NCBI GenBank assembly: GCA_023627715.1
Contig: JAMAHW010000008.1
Location: 1-64,000, forward strand
DNA from: Periconia sp. R9002
Lineage: Eukaryota; Ascomycota; Dothideomycetes; Pleosporales; Periconiaceae
Length of the DNA stretch: 64,000 nucleotides
Direction of reading: 5' to 3'
Below are positions 1 to 10,739 of the stretch, one piece after another. The position numbers and the translations under genes are program-made. The notes beneath the pieces are model-generated. The model did no database searches. It was not told where the DNA came from and saw nothing but the letters and a program-made list of their open reading frames with translations. How positions within the stretch are numbered: the stretch's first letter is position 1; each line of letters begins with the position of its first letter.

Positions 1-83
1 TCTATACCCACCACCTCTACCCCGTCTCCTGCTACCTCTCGCATCCACACTCGCACCACCACCACTCTCCCCATCCCACCCCA

Positions 84-115
<32 letters not shown>

Positions 116-726
116 ATTCCCACCAACTATATCATAATCCTACCGCACAATTTCACTGCTCATCATCTCCGGTTTTCCAAGACACACGCGTACGTACATC
201 GAAACATGTACTCCACTCCACTACAAAAACGGGCACCAATCAATCATTCTAGGTAGTTAGCTCATGTTCATTTTCCTAAAACGGAACAAAGTCTCCGCTA
301 GCGTCGAAATATGGTATGGGTCGGGCGAGGGGTGTATATTGTTAGTGCGGGTCTGATAGATGGAGGCACAAAGACAAAGAGTGCGTTAGGTAGATGATGG
401 TTTTGAGCGGAGAAACGGGGAATAAGGGAAGCCGTTGGTGATGCGGGTTGTTTTGGCTCACATGGGAGGACGTGGGTATGACATGGTAGCCTTCTACCAG
501 GATGGGTAATCCTGGAGTATAGCGGAAGGAGGGGCCCGCGTGTTTTCCCTATGTATGTGTATGCTGCATGTGAGTGGTTTACACTTGGGTAGATAGGGAC
601 CTGCGTATATTTTTTTTTTGGATATAAAAGTTCCACGCCACTTGAGATTCACTCATATTCCTTTTATGTCAGGCCATTCAACTATCCTCACCAAACACTT
701 CCACCAAACAACACCTTCAAAACACC
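1..726. other. intergenic region with 30-nt poly-C run
   Basis: I see no credible gene here. The start is C/A-rich low-complexity sequence containing an uninterrupted run of about 30 C at 86-115. The 3' part is the presumed promoter and 5' leader of the P450 that starts at 727; the last ~100 bases are A/C-rich, as is common in fungal leaders. Confidence 0.6.
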
Positions 727-2483
727 ATGACCCTCACATCCTCCCCCACAGCCCTCCTATGCCTCAGCATCCTCACCCTCTACATCCTCTACACCCGCAC
801 AACCCTCTACCTCCGCCGCCGCGCCTTCAAACAACACCACAACTGCCAACCCTGCCCCCGAGTCTACCACAAAGACCCCCTCTTCGCCATCGACACTCTC
901 CGAGAATCCCTCGCAGCCGCCAAACAACGCCGCCTGCAAGCCAACAACCGCCAGCGCTTCGACAAAATGGGCGCGTACACGTACCACACGCGCCTCATCA
1001 CACATCCCTGGATCGTCACCGTCGAGCCCGAGAACCTCAAAACGGTGCTGAGTCTCAAGTTCAAAGACTACAGTCTGGGCGATCGCAAGCATGCGTTTGA
1101 CGCACTGTTGGGCGATGGGATTTTCAACAGTGATGGTGAGCGCTGGGCGCATTCGCGACATTTGCTGCGGCCGAGTTTTGCGCGCGAGCAGCTTGCTGAT
1201 TTGGACAGCTTTGAGCGCCATTTCGGGAAGCTGCTCTTGCATATCCCGCACGATGGAGCGACGGTCGATTTGCAGAGGCTTTTCTTTCGCTTGACGCTGG
1301 ATTCCGCGACTGAGTTCTTGTTCGATGCGTCGACGGATTCGTTGGATATGGCGGAGGATGGTGGGGAGAAGGGATCTGAGTCGTTGTTTGCGAGCGCGTT
1401 TGCGACGGCGACGGCGGATATACTGCAGCAGTTTCGCTGGAGCAAGTTCAAGCGGTTCCGCGCGGGGAGGGTGAAGGGTGAAGAGGCGGTTAGGACGTGT
1501 CATGAGTATGTGGAGCGGTTCGTCGACGACGCGATTCAGTGGCGTAGGAAGCGGGATGTGAGGATTTCTGAGGAGAAGACGGACGGTGTCGTCGACGATG
1601 AGAGTGATAGGTATGTTTTTATTCATGAGTTGGTGATGCAGACGATGGATCGCACGCGGTTGAGGAATGAGCTTATGAATGTGTTGTTGGCTGGACGGGA
1701 TACTACGGCTAGTTTGTTGGGGAATTTGTTCTTTGAGCTTGCGAAACGGCCGGTGCTGTGGGGTGAGTTGAGGGAGGAGGTTGCGGGTTTGGAGGGACGG
1801 CCGCCGACGTATGAGGAGTTGAAAAGCTTTAAATTGGTCAGGTATTGTCTTAATGAGGGTACGTTTCTTCCTTCTTCCTCACCTTCAAGACTCAGATCAC
1901 CCTATGGTCATCTCATTTCGTACTACATAGCAAACCGTACTGATCAACTCAATCTCAAAATCAACATACTAACAATCTTCCCCAACAGCACTCCGCCTCT
2001 ACCCCGTCGTCCCCGGAAACGCACGCCTAGCAATCCGCGACACCGTCCTTCCCCTAGGCGGGGGCGTCGACTCGAAATCACCCCTTTTCGTCCCAGCCGG
2101 AACCACTGTCGGTGAGTTCTTGCCCCTTCCTATCCCCTCTCCCTCCATTCACTCCACGTATATCCACTCACACCACCACAGCATGGAACTCCTTCACCCT
2201 GCACCGCCGCCCCGACATCTACGGCCCCGACGCAGACACCTTCCGCCCATCACGCTGGGAAACCCTACGGACGAGCTGGGAATACCTTCCCTTCAACGGC
2301 GGCCCTCGCATCTGTCTGGGCCAGCAGTACGCGCTCACCGAAGCGGGATACGTCACTGTAAGGTTATTGCAGAAATTTGCGAGGATGGAGAGTCGCGATG
2401 TTAATGGTGGGGTTTGGGTCGAGGGCATGTCGCTGACGATGTGCTCGGGGAATGGGACGTTGGTGGGGTTGTTTGAGGAGTAG
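727..2483 (+). CDS. cytochrome P450, CYP52-like
   Basis: A membrane-bound haem monooxygenase of the microsomal type. CYP52 and related families hydroxylate n-alkanes and fatty acids at the terminal carbon; the actual substrate here is unknown. The deduced exons are 727-1858, 1989-2111 and 2182-2483, giving 518 aa, the normal P450 length. An N-terminal hydrophobic anchor covers about residues 8-25. The I-helix oxygen-binding motif AGRDTT is at about 322-327. The K-helix ExxR (E377-R380) is created by joining exons 1 and 2, which supports that splice. The haem-binding [10 protein letters not shown] has its Cys at about 463. Introns of 130 and 70 nt begin GTACG and GTGAGT. Codon choice changes along exon 1 from C-ending to G/T-ending. 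The family assignment rests on overall likeness (the region around [18 protein letters not shown]) and is less certain than the superfamily. Confidence 0.9.
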
Positions 2484-2937
2484 ATGGATGGATGAGTAGA
2501 AGGGGGAGGATTAATGAAAATTGTTAAGTGTATCATCGCAGAGTAATCGGAATGGTCGCGGTTTGGACACAGTACAAGATCACAAAAACATTCTCGACGA
2601 GGACTTACACACAGGTGCTGTGCAAGTTAATATTAATCTGAAAATCATTCAGTTCTTCATCACTTCAGTTACGCCTCTCCCGCGCTTTCCCTTTCTGTAT
2701 TCATTTCTTCGGGCCTGTAGAATGGCTACTTCTTCAAGAGCTGCACCTTCCCTCGATGGCCATATCACCATAGAACTTCAATCTCCAGTTCACTTTCAAT
2801 CACCATCCAACATTACTACCTTCATATGCTGACACACCCATCAATTCCTCCAAAATCACACTACTACGCCATAACATATCCTTTCATCGCTACGTAACCG
2901 CTCCACTCGCGCTCCAGAGCCACCAAAACACCTACTA
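2484..2937. other. short intergenic region
   Basis: This is the 3' end of the P450 transcript and the leader of the next gene. I see no coding signal or notable repeat in it. Confidence 0.5.
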
Positions 2938-3385
2938 ATGCGCCTCCTCCCAAATCATCCCCAAATGCAGGCTCCGGTTCAGCCCGACACCCAACACTGT
3001 AAGTCCATCCTCCCAATCCCTTTACACTCCGTCTTTGCACCTACTAAAAAGAAAGCCTTATCTAGCCCACAGCACCGCCACAGCAAATAATAATGTCCCC
3101 AACAAGCAGCTTCTCCACTCGATACTGCTCAAGCTCGACGAAGTAAAAACAGACCTCCGAAAAGCAACAACCCGTCTCGAAAAAATGGACGTTACGCTCA
3201 AAACGATTGACTACGAACTCGCGGTGGTTAGGTATGAGGTGAAAACGCGGCTCAATGCTGCCAAAGGCGAGATTTTGGGCGTGGTGAGGGAGAGAACGCA
3301 GAGGATTGAGCGCAGGATGGAGGTCGTTGAGGAGGATGGGAGGGAGCGCGGGAAGAAGTTGGAGAATTTGTCGGCTTTGTTTTGA
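2938..3385 (+). CDS. small coiled-coil protein, unknown function
   Basis: I do not recognise a named family. The deduced exons run from ATG 2965 (or the in-frame upstream ATG 2938) to 2998, and 3084-3385, giving 111 or 120 aa. The 85-nt intron has a consensus GTAAGT donor, and of the two nearby AG acceptors only the one ending at 3083 keeps the frame. The product is dominated by charged heptad-like sequence (segments such as KLDEVKTDLRKATTRLEKMD and ERTQRIERRMEVVEEDGRER), so an alpha-helical coiled coil of roughly 80 residues is likely. No signal peptide or membrane segment is visible. It lies between two oxidative-metabolism genes, but nothing in it suggests an enzymatic role. Confidence 0.6.
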
Positions 3386-3713
3386 GGTTGGGGTTTAGTG
3401 TTTTGTGTATAACGGTATGGGGGGATGGGCGAGCTCCTCGCGCCGCAGTTTTGTTCGGGGTAAGGGGAAATGGGTTAAAACGGGAAAGGGAAGGAAATAC
3501 TTCATGTAAAATGATCAAGCGTATGGCATTGCAAACGCCAATCCGGGAAAAAAAAACTTGAGTGTCTGCGATGGAAAGCGTGTAGATACCCACGCCAGGC
3601 TATATCTAACAAATCCTCATCTTCATAATAATAATAAAAACGCAATCAACCGCGAGAGTCCTTACACGCACCCAACCACAAAAGCAATACATCACACCAC
3701 CCTTCCCCCAACC
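3386..3713. other. convergent intergenic region
   Basis: This holds the 3' ends of the coiled-coil gene (plus) and the UstYa-like gene (minus). There are A-rich stretches and a short AAT-type run around 3628, but no gene. Confidence 0.5.
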
Positions 3714-4934
3714 TCACCCCTCCTCAACCTCAACATCCTCACTCTTAATCCACTTCCTCCTCCACACAGCCTCCCTCTCCAAATACCCTTTAACCTCACC
3801 ATAATCCCTACAAACATGCTTCGCATCCCACCCATCGCTGCCCCCCAAATCCACGCCCCCCTTCCCCATCGGAAACGTCGTCGCCGCGCCCTCGAGCGCC
3901 ACGTCCGCGCTGCACATGATGCTCTGCCGCAGGTACTCGAAGCAGTGCGTGATGTGCCAGGGCATCTTGATCTCATTGGTCGTGTGGTGCGTGTACGTTG
4001 ACGACGAGGTCGAAGGGGGTGCGGTGGTGGAGATGAGCTGGAGCGTGTTGTAGGCTTCGATTACGGTGTAGAGGCAGTGCAGTTGGTGCGTCATGGACGT
4101 CGTGTAGACGGTTTGGTTTGGGTAGTCGTGGATTGGGTTGGGGAGGTTGGTGTGGGCGGATGGGTCGGGGACGACGACGTAGCCTAGGCCTTCTGTTTGG
4201 GGGGTTAGATGATTGTTGCGAGGGTAGAGTGGGGAGTGGAATTTACCTGGTACAATGTCCAGCCATGCTTGCTGCGTCTGGTCGCTCCACCAATCTAAGG
4301 GCTTCTCGGGCGAAAACGTGTCGTTGGGCGTGAAGGAAACGACTTGTTGTGAAACTGATGAATTTTAGAAATGGTTAGCGAGCATTCTCGAGGCTTTCTA
4401 TTCCGGAGGGGAACTTCTAGAAAAGAGGAAAGAAGGGCGAGAATACTCACACTTCGGTGCAAACCCCGTAACATCACTTCCCACATCCACCCACTTCGCT
4501 CCACCCCCTCCCCTCCGCTCCAAAAGCAACCCAACAACCAGGAGCAACAACGCGGTATCGACCACCCATCTGCACCCCTTGACTCTCTTCGCCCAAACAC
4601 CCTTCCTCCTCCTCCGCCTCTCCTGCTTTGCACCCTCATCCTTCCTCCATCTTCTTAGCCCTCGCTTCTCTCTCCCGGCATCTTCTTCGATATCTTCAAC
4701 TTCAGTGCTGGACTGCGAGTCCATGTCATCTCTAGCTGCTACCGCCGCTTCTTCGTCCTCGTGAATGGTATTGCGGAGTGCATTGTACTTGCGATCTTTG
4801 TGGGTTTTGGTCTTTGTGCTCATTTTTCTGCTGGGCTTGTGGTTTGCGGTGGTGTTGGTGGTGTTTGTTGAGGGTACGTCGACGGTGGAATGGTATGCAG
4901 TGGTGGGTACAGTGGAGTACTTGTGTGTCGACAT
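3714..4934 (-). CDS. UstYa/DUF3328-family oxidase
   Basis: Members of this family act in fungal secondary metabolism, for example in oxidative cyclisation of ribosomal dikaritin peptides (ustiloxin) and related oxidations or halogenations. The deduced exons are 4934-4451, 4354-4247 and 4192-3714 (356 aa), with introns of 96 and 54 nt. Residues 1-120 are polar and basic, followed by one membrane segment at about 123-138 and a lumenal domain. The two family signatures are present: HQLHC at about 233-237 and HITHC at about 277-281, each HxxHC, presumed metal-binding. The motif TFSPEKPL...W and the IVPEGLGYV segment also fit the family, and the latter spans the second splice junction. P450 genes lie about 1.2 kb beyond its stop and about 1.4 kb upstream of its start. 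The N-terminal cytosolic part is longer than I would expect for the family. Confidence 0.85.
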
Positions 4935-6351
4935 GGAGCCTCCTTCCCCGCAATTAAAAATAATATGCTATTTTCTGCAACAGAGAAAATGTATATTTGT
5001 GTCGTGATTTTGTTCGTTGTCGTCTGGATTTGGAATGAATGGGTATAGATTGTGAGGCGGACGCACAGCGACCCTGGTTGGGAGGTTCTTCCCGGAAAAT
5101 AGACAATAATAAAGGGCTTTGGAATATTAGATAGGCGAGATGCGGAAAGAAGGTATATGAATTAACGGAGTCAGATTTTTTGAAGAAAAATCTAAACGAG
5201 AAGTGAAGGAAAAAATCTCTAGTGACCGCAATCCAGATGACGGTAACGAAAGTTGAATGAACCCGAGCAAGAAGAAGAAGAAAAAGAAGAAATGGTATAT
5301 CAGCGGATCTTCAAATGAATAACACACTGAAGATCGACATAACAAAACCCTAAAAAGAGGGGATCGGTAAGACTCCGCATCGTCGAAACGAGCAGCGCAA
5401 CGGCTCTCCTTCCGCTGTAACGCTTGGTGTCGGAGGATACGATCACCAACCGCTTGGGACGCGTACACCAAGACTTTTCGCTGGCAGGCGAGCGGGATAA
5501 GCCAAAGGCTTTTGACCTGCGACTTATTGAAAGAGAAAAAAGGATCTTGTTTAAAGCCATGGGAGATGAGTTTTTGGGGTGCGCTACCGTAGCGGCGATG
5601 GAGGGGAGGAGTACAGCGAGGGGGTGGGTTCCCGTGCCATGTTCAAAGTGAACATTCGATGGCGTGAATGGAACCTCACAACAAAGAAAAGAAAAAGAAG
5701 GGCATATTTGTTGCGAGTGTATCGCACATTTCTGACCTGATCTAGATGAGAGGAATGATTCGCTGTTGTGATGTTACACAGTGGGTTCAGGAGGGCGGCT
5801 CGGTCTGGATCTTCTGGGGCCGGAGTGCGTGCGGGCGGTTCAACAGTCGTCGCTACCGGGTTCCTGGTACCCGATCATACACATACTGTACAGGGTATCA
5901 AAGCATCAGGATGCCGCATTGATATTAGTAACGAAGAGTATATTGGTAACCACTTGATACCTGAAAGTCTTACGAACGGGTCCTTATCATCTTATTAAGC
6001 TGGTATGGGTCTTCTTTTTGTTGGAGGGCTTCTGGTGTGGGGGACCGTTCATCCAGTGAAAGCGTGCATCCGGCGATGGCTTACGTGACTGGTATACCTA
6101 CTCGCGCGAGTGGACAATAGCATTTCTGTGGTGAAGAAGATGCAGTTTACATAACCTCGGGTTCGGGTCTAGTGCTATCCGTGTTTTCGTCCATATTGTG
6201 TCCGACTTAATAATTTCGTCTGCATCGAACCTAGATATGTAGACACCAATGATTGAAGTACATATTCACGTGATAGTGGATTGAATAAATACGAAAGGAG
6301 GGGTACTACCACCATTCAAACCAGCTTCTATCAGTGACTGTCTATTCGAAA
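4935..6351. other. divergent intergenic region
   Basis: This 1.4-kb stretch separates the UstYa-like gene (minus) from the second P450 (plus) and probably holds both promoters. It contains A/G-rich tracts (about 5270-5290, 5680-5700). Short open frames at about 5130-5650 lack splice or protein-like support. I looked for a repetitive Kex2-site (KR) precursor peptide, expected beside UstYa genes in RiPP clusters, and saw none. Confidence 0.5.
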
Positions 6352-8015
6352 ATGCCATTCTTCGTTCTTCTGGCAGTAGCTCTCGTTCTCTACTCAGCAT
6401 ATCTTACTATCTACCGCCTGCTCTACCATCCTCTTGCTCGATTTCCCGGTCCTAAACTTGCTGCAGCAACATGGTGGTACGAATTCTATTTCGAAGTCGT
6501 TCTACACGGTCAATATTACAAAGAGATCGAGCGCCTTCATTCCATCTACGGGCCTATCGTGCGCATTAACCCCACAGAAGTCCACGTCAAAGATCCCGAC
6601 TGGTACGACGAATTGTACGCGGCGGGTGGCCGTAAACGCGATAAGTCGGACTGGTACAATGCCCGTTCTGGAGGTGAATCGGTCTTCTCCACTGTTGGGC
6701 ATGATCACCATCGAGTGCGAAGGACAGCACTGAATCAGTACTTCTCAAAGGCGTCGATTGTGAAGCTTGAGGATTTGATCCAAGATAAAGTTGATCGCCT
6801 CGCAGACGCCTTTCAAGCATCAATGGCCAAAGGAGAGAGTATGGAGACACACACAGCATTTATGGCCTTGACCTTGGATGTTATCTCACACTATACATTT
6901 GGAAAATCGTTGGGTCTGCTCGAAATCCCTGGGTTCTCGCCTGAATGGAAATACAATCTTCTGGGGGCAGTCGAATCAGGCATTACAGCTCGGTATATGC
7001 CATGGATGGTTGATATCCTTGTCAAAATGCCCCTCTGGCTAGCAGTGTGGATGAACCCGGCTGTAGGATTTTTTGTCACGTTCCAAAATGTAAAAATCAA
7101 ATTAGAGAAGTCTATTAGAGAGTAATACTAACCCTTCTAGGTTATCAAAACTCAAGTCATTGCTACGCTAGGGGCTAAAAATGAACCGGATGGAAGCAAG
7201 CACAGAACCATCTTCCAAGAGCTCCGCGACAGCAACTTGCCACCACAGGAGAAATCGGTGACCCGTTTGATAGATGAAGGGGTCATTGTCATTGGGGCTG
7301 GAGGGGATACAACAGCTCATACTCTGGCAGCTCTGACTTTTTACGTTCTCGACAACCCGCCTGTCTTGAAAAAGTTAACTGATGAACTATTTGATGCGAT
7401 TCCCGACCCAGGACACGTTCCAAAATGGCAGAAGCTAGAGCAGTTACCATATTTAGTAAGTACACTGTTTCCTCCCTGAGTGCTCGACCTCTTTTATTAA
7501 CCTTTTCCAGCGCGCGACCATTCTTGAAACCCACCGCATTCAAGCCCTCATCACTGGACGCTTAATCCGTGTCGCGCCAAACGACACGCTTCAATTCAGA
7601 CATTGGGCGATACCTGCGGGAACTCCCGTCAGCATGAGTACACACTTCACTCACCGTGACCCGGCACTGTTCCCAGAGCCAATGCGTTTCGATCCGGACC
7701 GCTGGTTCGGCGCTGCAAAAGGCATGGAGAAATACGTAGTTCCTTTCTCGAAGGGCACCCGTGGTTGTATTGGGCAACAGTAAGTAGACTTTCCAATTAA
7801 CTCCATAGTTTGTGAAAACGAATAGTCACTGAACATGAGGTAGTCTCGCAAGTGCACAAATATACCTGGCTACTGCAACACTTTTTCGACGATTTGAGCT
7901 TGAGCTTCATGATACAACATATAGGGATGTAGAGATTGTTTGGGATGGGTTTGCCGGTGGTTTGAGGAAAGATTCAAAAGGTATTAATGTAAAGGTTAAG
8001 AATGTACTGGTATAA
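6352..8015 (+). CDS. cytochrome P450, TRI4/CYP58-like
   Basis: A haem monooxygenase resembling the trichodiene-oxygenase-like group of ascomycete P450s; the substrate is unknown. The deduced exons are 6352-7089, 7141-7455, 7511-7779 and 7844-8015 (497 aa), with introns of 51, 55 and 64 nt. The start is the first ATG, directly before a hydrophobic anchor (residues 2-24). Visible landmarks are the proline-rich hinge HPLARFPGPK, the helix-C region HDHHRVRR, the I-helix AGGDTT (about 299-304), ExxR as ETHR (about 357-360), FDPDRW, and haem-binding FSKGTRGCIG with Cys at about 437. The first intron's donor (GTAAAA) is weak, but a TACTAAC branch site and CTAG acceptor follow and the phase agrees. 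The relation to TRI4 is by similarity only; no other trichothecene genes are present. Confidence 0.88.
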
Positions 8016-8279
8016 TCAAATAGTTGACTAGGTAAATCATTACTCAAAGGTGGTTTATAAGCGAGCTACAACTTTCCATAGTTGTGGGAGTCAATGCTCA
8101 TGCAAATGACTAGAGTGTAGAAGAGGTTAAACATTTCTAGGTATAGACTCGATAGGGATGACAGCGGCTAATTCTTCATTGAGCAGACCACCAACAGACT
8201 GCTATGCTCAGACCCTATAGCCTTTCGCTCTCTCACCATTCGCTGTGAACATAGCCAATCGGATCTCTCACAAGCTGTG

Positions 8280-10130
8280 TCAATCCTCAATCCAAACACG
8301 ATGTTCAGCAACTAGTAACCGTGAAGGCGGACAAGACTTCGTACTATTCATCAACCCTTTGGCAACCCCGTCTTCTGTCGCCCCATGAAATGCATCATTG
8401 GAATACTCATAGTCCAACCTGCCCAGAGACTCTAGGGTGAGGGGCATTGGATGATGATAATAATTGTCAAATGACCGGGAACGAGCATGCTTTCGTGCAT
8501 GTATTCTCTTCCTCACGTCCACCACGGAATCCCCATGTTCGAGGAGCTCGGGCGATACGCCGCGACTTTTGAGTAATCGGCTGCGTTCCAGTGTAACCGA
8601 GTCGCGGTGACCACGAAACTTGATGTCGGCTACGTCGAGGTTGGAAACAACTCGATGGAGGGGATACCCCTCCATCGGTTCACTGTCCTTAATGGGACAA
8701 GTCACTATGACCTCTGGCCTAAAGGCTTTCTGTTCGGGCAAAGTACAACTCGGAAGCATCAAAGAGGCACCCGCTTCATTGAAATATTCACCATGCCAGA
8801 CACAGTCACTGGTATTCTGTGATGGGAGACGAGATGTTTTCGCGCTCGTTGCTTTGCTGTTCGGGGGTGCTCGAATAGCGCCAACTCTGTCTTCGGTGTC
8901 ATCATTGTTTGGAGGTAGAATGGATCGGAATTTGAAAGGAGGATCTTGACCAGTGTTATCCCTCGTCCAGTCTGTCAACTCCAAACTGGCAGTTTCTAGC
9001 CCATATAATGTCGGTGATTCGAGTGTGCGCAGGACTTGACTGGCAGAGGAACCCCTTCGGCGCCATTGAGTATGGCTGCCCGAGGCTGCATTGCCGTGAA
9101 CGAGCCCGAAATATCCCATATCCGGACTTGTGGGAGTCTCTGAATCGACTCCACCTTGATCAAAAGGAACTCCAAGTCCCTAATGAGGAGCCCCGGAGAC
9201 CACGTGAACATTTGTTTTTGTTGTTGCAGTATCAGCAATAGTCCCTTTTGTTGTAGGAACCGTATAAGAAAGCACTTGACTGGGTATCTGAGCGCTTCTT
9301 CTAGTGCCTTCATGTAGACATAGCGCCTCTCGATCTTCTGCGTTGCTTATATTCGAATCATGCTCGATTGGTGTAAGTCGCGACGGTAGTAGCGGAGTGG
9401 TTCCTGTCGACATAGTATCTACAAAATTGACCGTCTTGACACGACGCAAAGCTGAAATGATTGGATTTAAGGCGAAATCCTCAGCAAGCGTGGCGGGGTC
9501 ACTTCTTCTCGATTCGCGCCTCATGTTCGACTTTAGTGGCGGATGTTTCTCGTCTCCACAATGTTTTTCAGATCCACGAGTTACCAGTCCAGGAGATGCT
9601 AGATTTGCCCGTTGAGAAGGCTTATTGAGTGTTTGCGTGTTCCATATTTGCCATGGTCCAAGCTCATGGCTTTTGGCAACAAGAGGAGCCCCTTCTGTAT
9701 GTTGTTGCCCCCACTCCTCTGAATTGTCTGTCGAATCATAGTGGCCATATTGTAATGGAACAGCACCATAGCTTGATTGTAAATCATCTGATCCCCACTT
9801 GTTTGTTTCTTCTTCGCCAAAATAGGTAGGTGTGGAGTCTATCGAGGAGTCGTTACTTCGCTCGCTCGAACATAATGTGATCATGCTACTTGACCTTTTC
9901 GCAAGGTGCCCCGGAGCTTCGACGTCGAGAGGGGTGGTGCTGATTTGATCGTTGAGTTTCCCAAGCATGCTAGTGGTTGCCGGTGCCATGGATATTGCAC
10001 TATGTCCCGATGAAGTTCTGAAGAATTCCGTCTTTAGTGTTGACTCGGGGATTCCGACCATGACCTCATCATGCGTAATGGCGCTTTCACTGGGAGAAAA
10101 CAATGGAAGATCATGGTTTGGGTCGGACAT
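8280..10130 (-). CDS. unknown Ser-rich protein, frame broken by an in-frame TAG
   Basis: I do not recognise this protein. Reading from ATG 10130 there is one frame of 617 codons down to the stop at 8280, interrupted by a single TAG at 9182-9180. Upstream of it lie 316 sense codons; downstream the same frame stays open for another 299. The sequence is hydrophilic, rich in Ser, Thr, Glu and Arg, without a signal peptide or membrane segment, so probably disordered and cytosolic or nuclear. An intron whose length is a multiple of three could remove the TAG, but the GT sites before it (GTCTCC, GTGGTC) are poor donors and the matching AG sites lack a branch motif. The alternatives are a 316-aa protein with a decayed tail, two genes, stop readthrough or a sequencing error. 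The gene is tail-to-tail with the upstream P450. Confidence 0.5.
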
Positions 10131-10739
10131 AGCTAGACAGTGTTGAGTGAGGCAGAGAAGGGGAAGAAGAAGCAGAGCGGGGCCCCTGTCAGTATCGTGA
10201 AAGGGTGCGAATAACGCCGTGAGGGAAATAAGGATGGTGGTTGAAAGGCTAGGACGTATTCACATTTGTCGGTAGAGATGACTGAGAAGGTTTTTCGGGT
10301 TGCAGAGCATACACAAAGGTTCATCTGGAAATGAATGGAAGGAGCGCTTGAGCAACTGCTTTTGTGGCTTAAATTACATGATCGACCTTAAAAGAGCAAT
10401 CGCAGTCCACGTCATGACCCAGAAAACATTGACGCTATGCCACGGTCATACACCTCAAAACAGAGCCTCGACATTTGTGTAGATTGTAGGTCGTTTCATC
10501 ATATAAAGTTGCACGCGATCAATACACCTCGTTAGAAATAGCATTTGAGTCGCTCTGATGAGAAAATATGTAGAATCGGACAGGCTGTCAATAGATGCGA
10601 AACATAGATTTGACGTCCCTGGAATGAAAAAGTTAGTGAGACACTTCTTCCAAAATTATACATATTGGTGTACCGAAATAGCCATCGGCCTCTCGTTAAC
10701 GACTTAGAAAAATCCCAGCATGAGTCGCGACAACACAAA
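10131..10739. other. divergent intergenic region
   Basis: This is the shared upstream region of the minus-strand Ser-rich gene and the plus-strand GCIP-like gene. There are short open frames on both strands but no protein-like signal. Confidence 0.5.

Noticed and set aside
757..1626. 289-codon minus-strand open frame opposite the CYP52-like P450
   Set aside because: It is antisense to a P450 exon with intact motifs; the openness follows from the codon usage of the sense gene.
4935..6351. Possible dikaritin-type precursor peptide near the UstYa gene
   Set aside because: I looked for a signal peptide followed by tandem repeats ending in KR here and in the other gaps up to 10 kb and found none.
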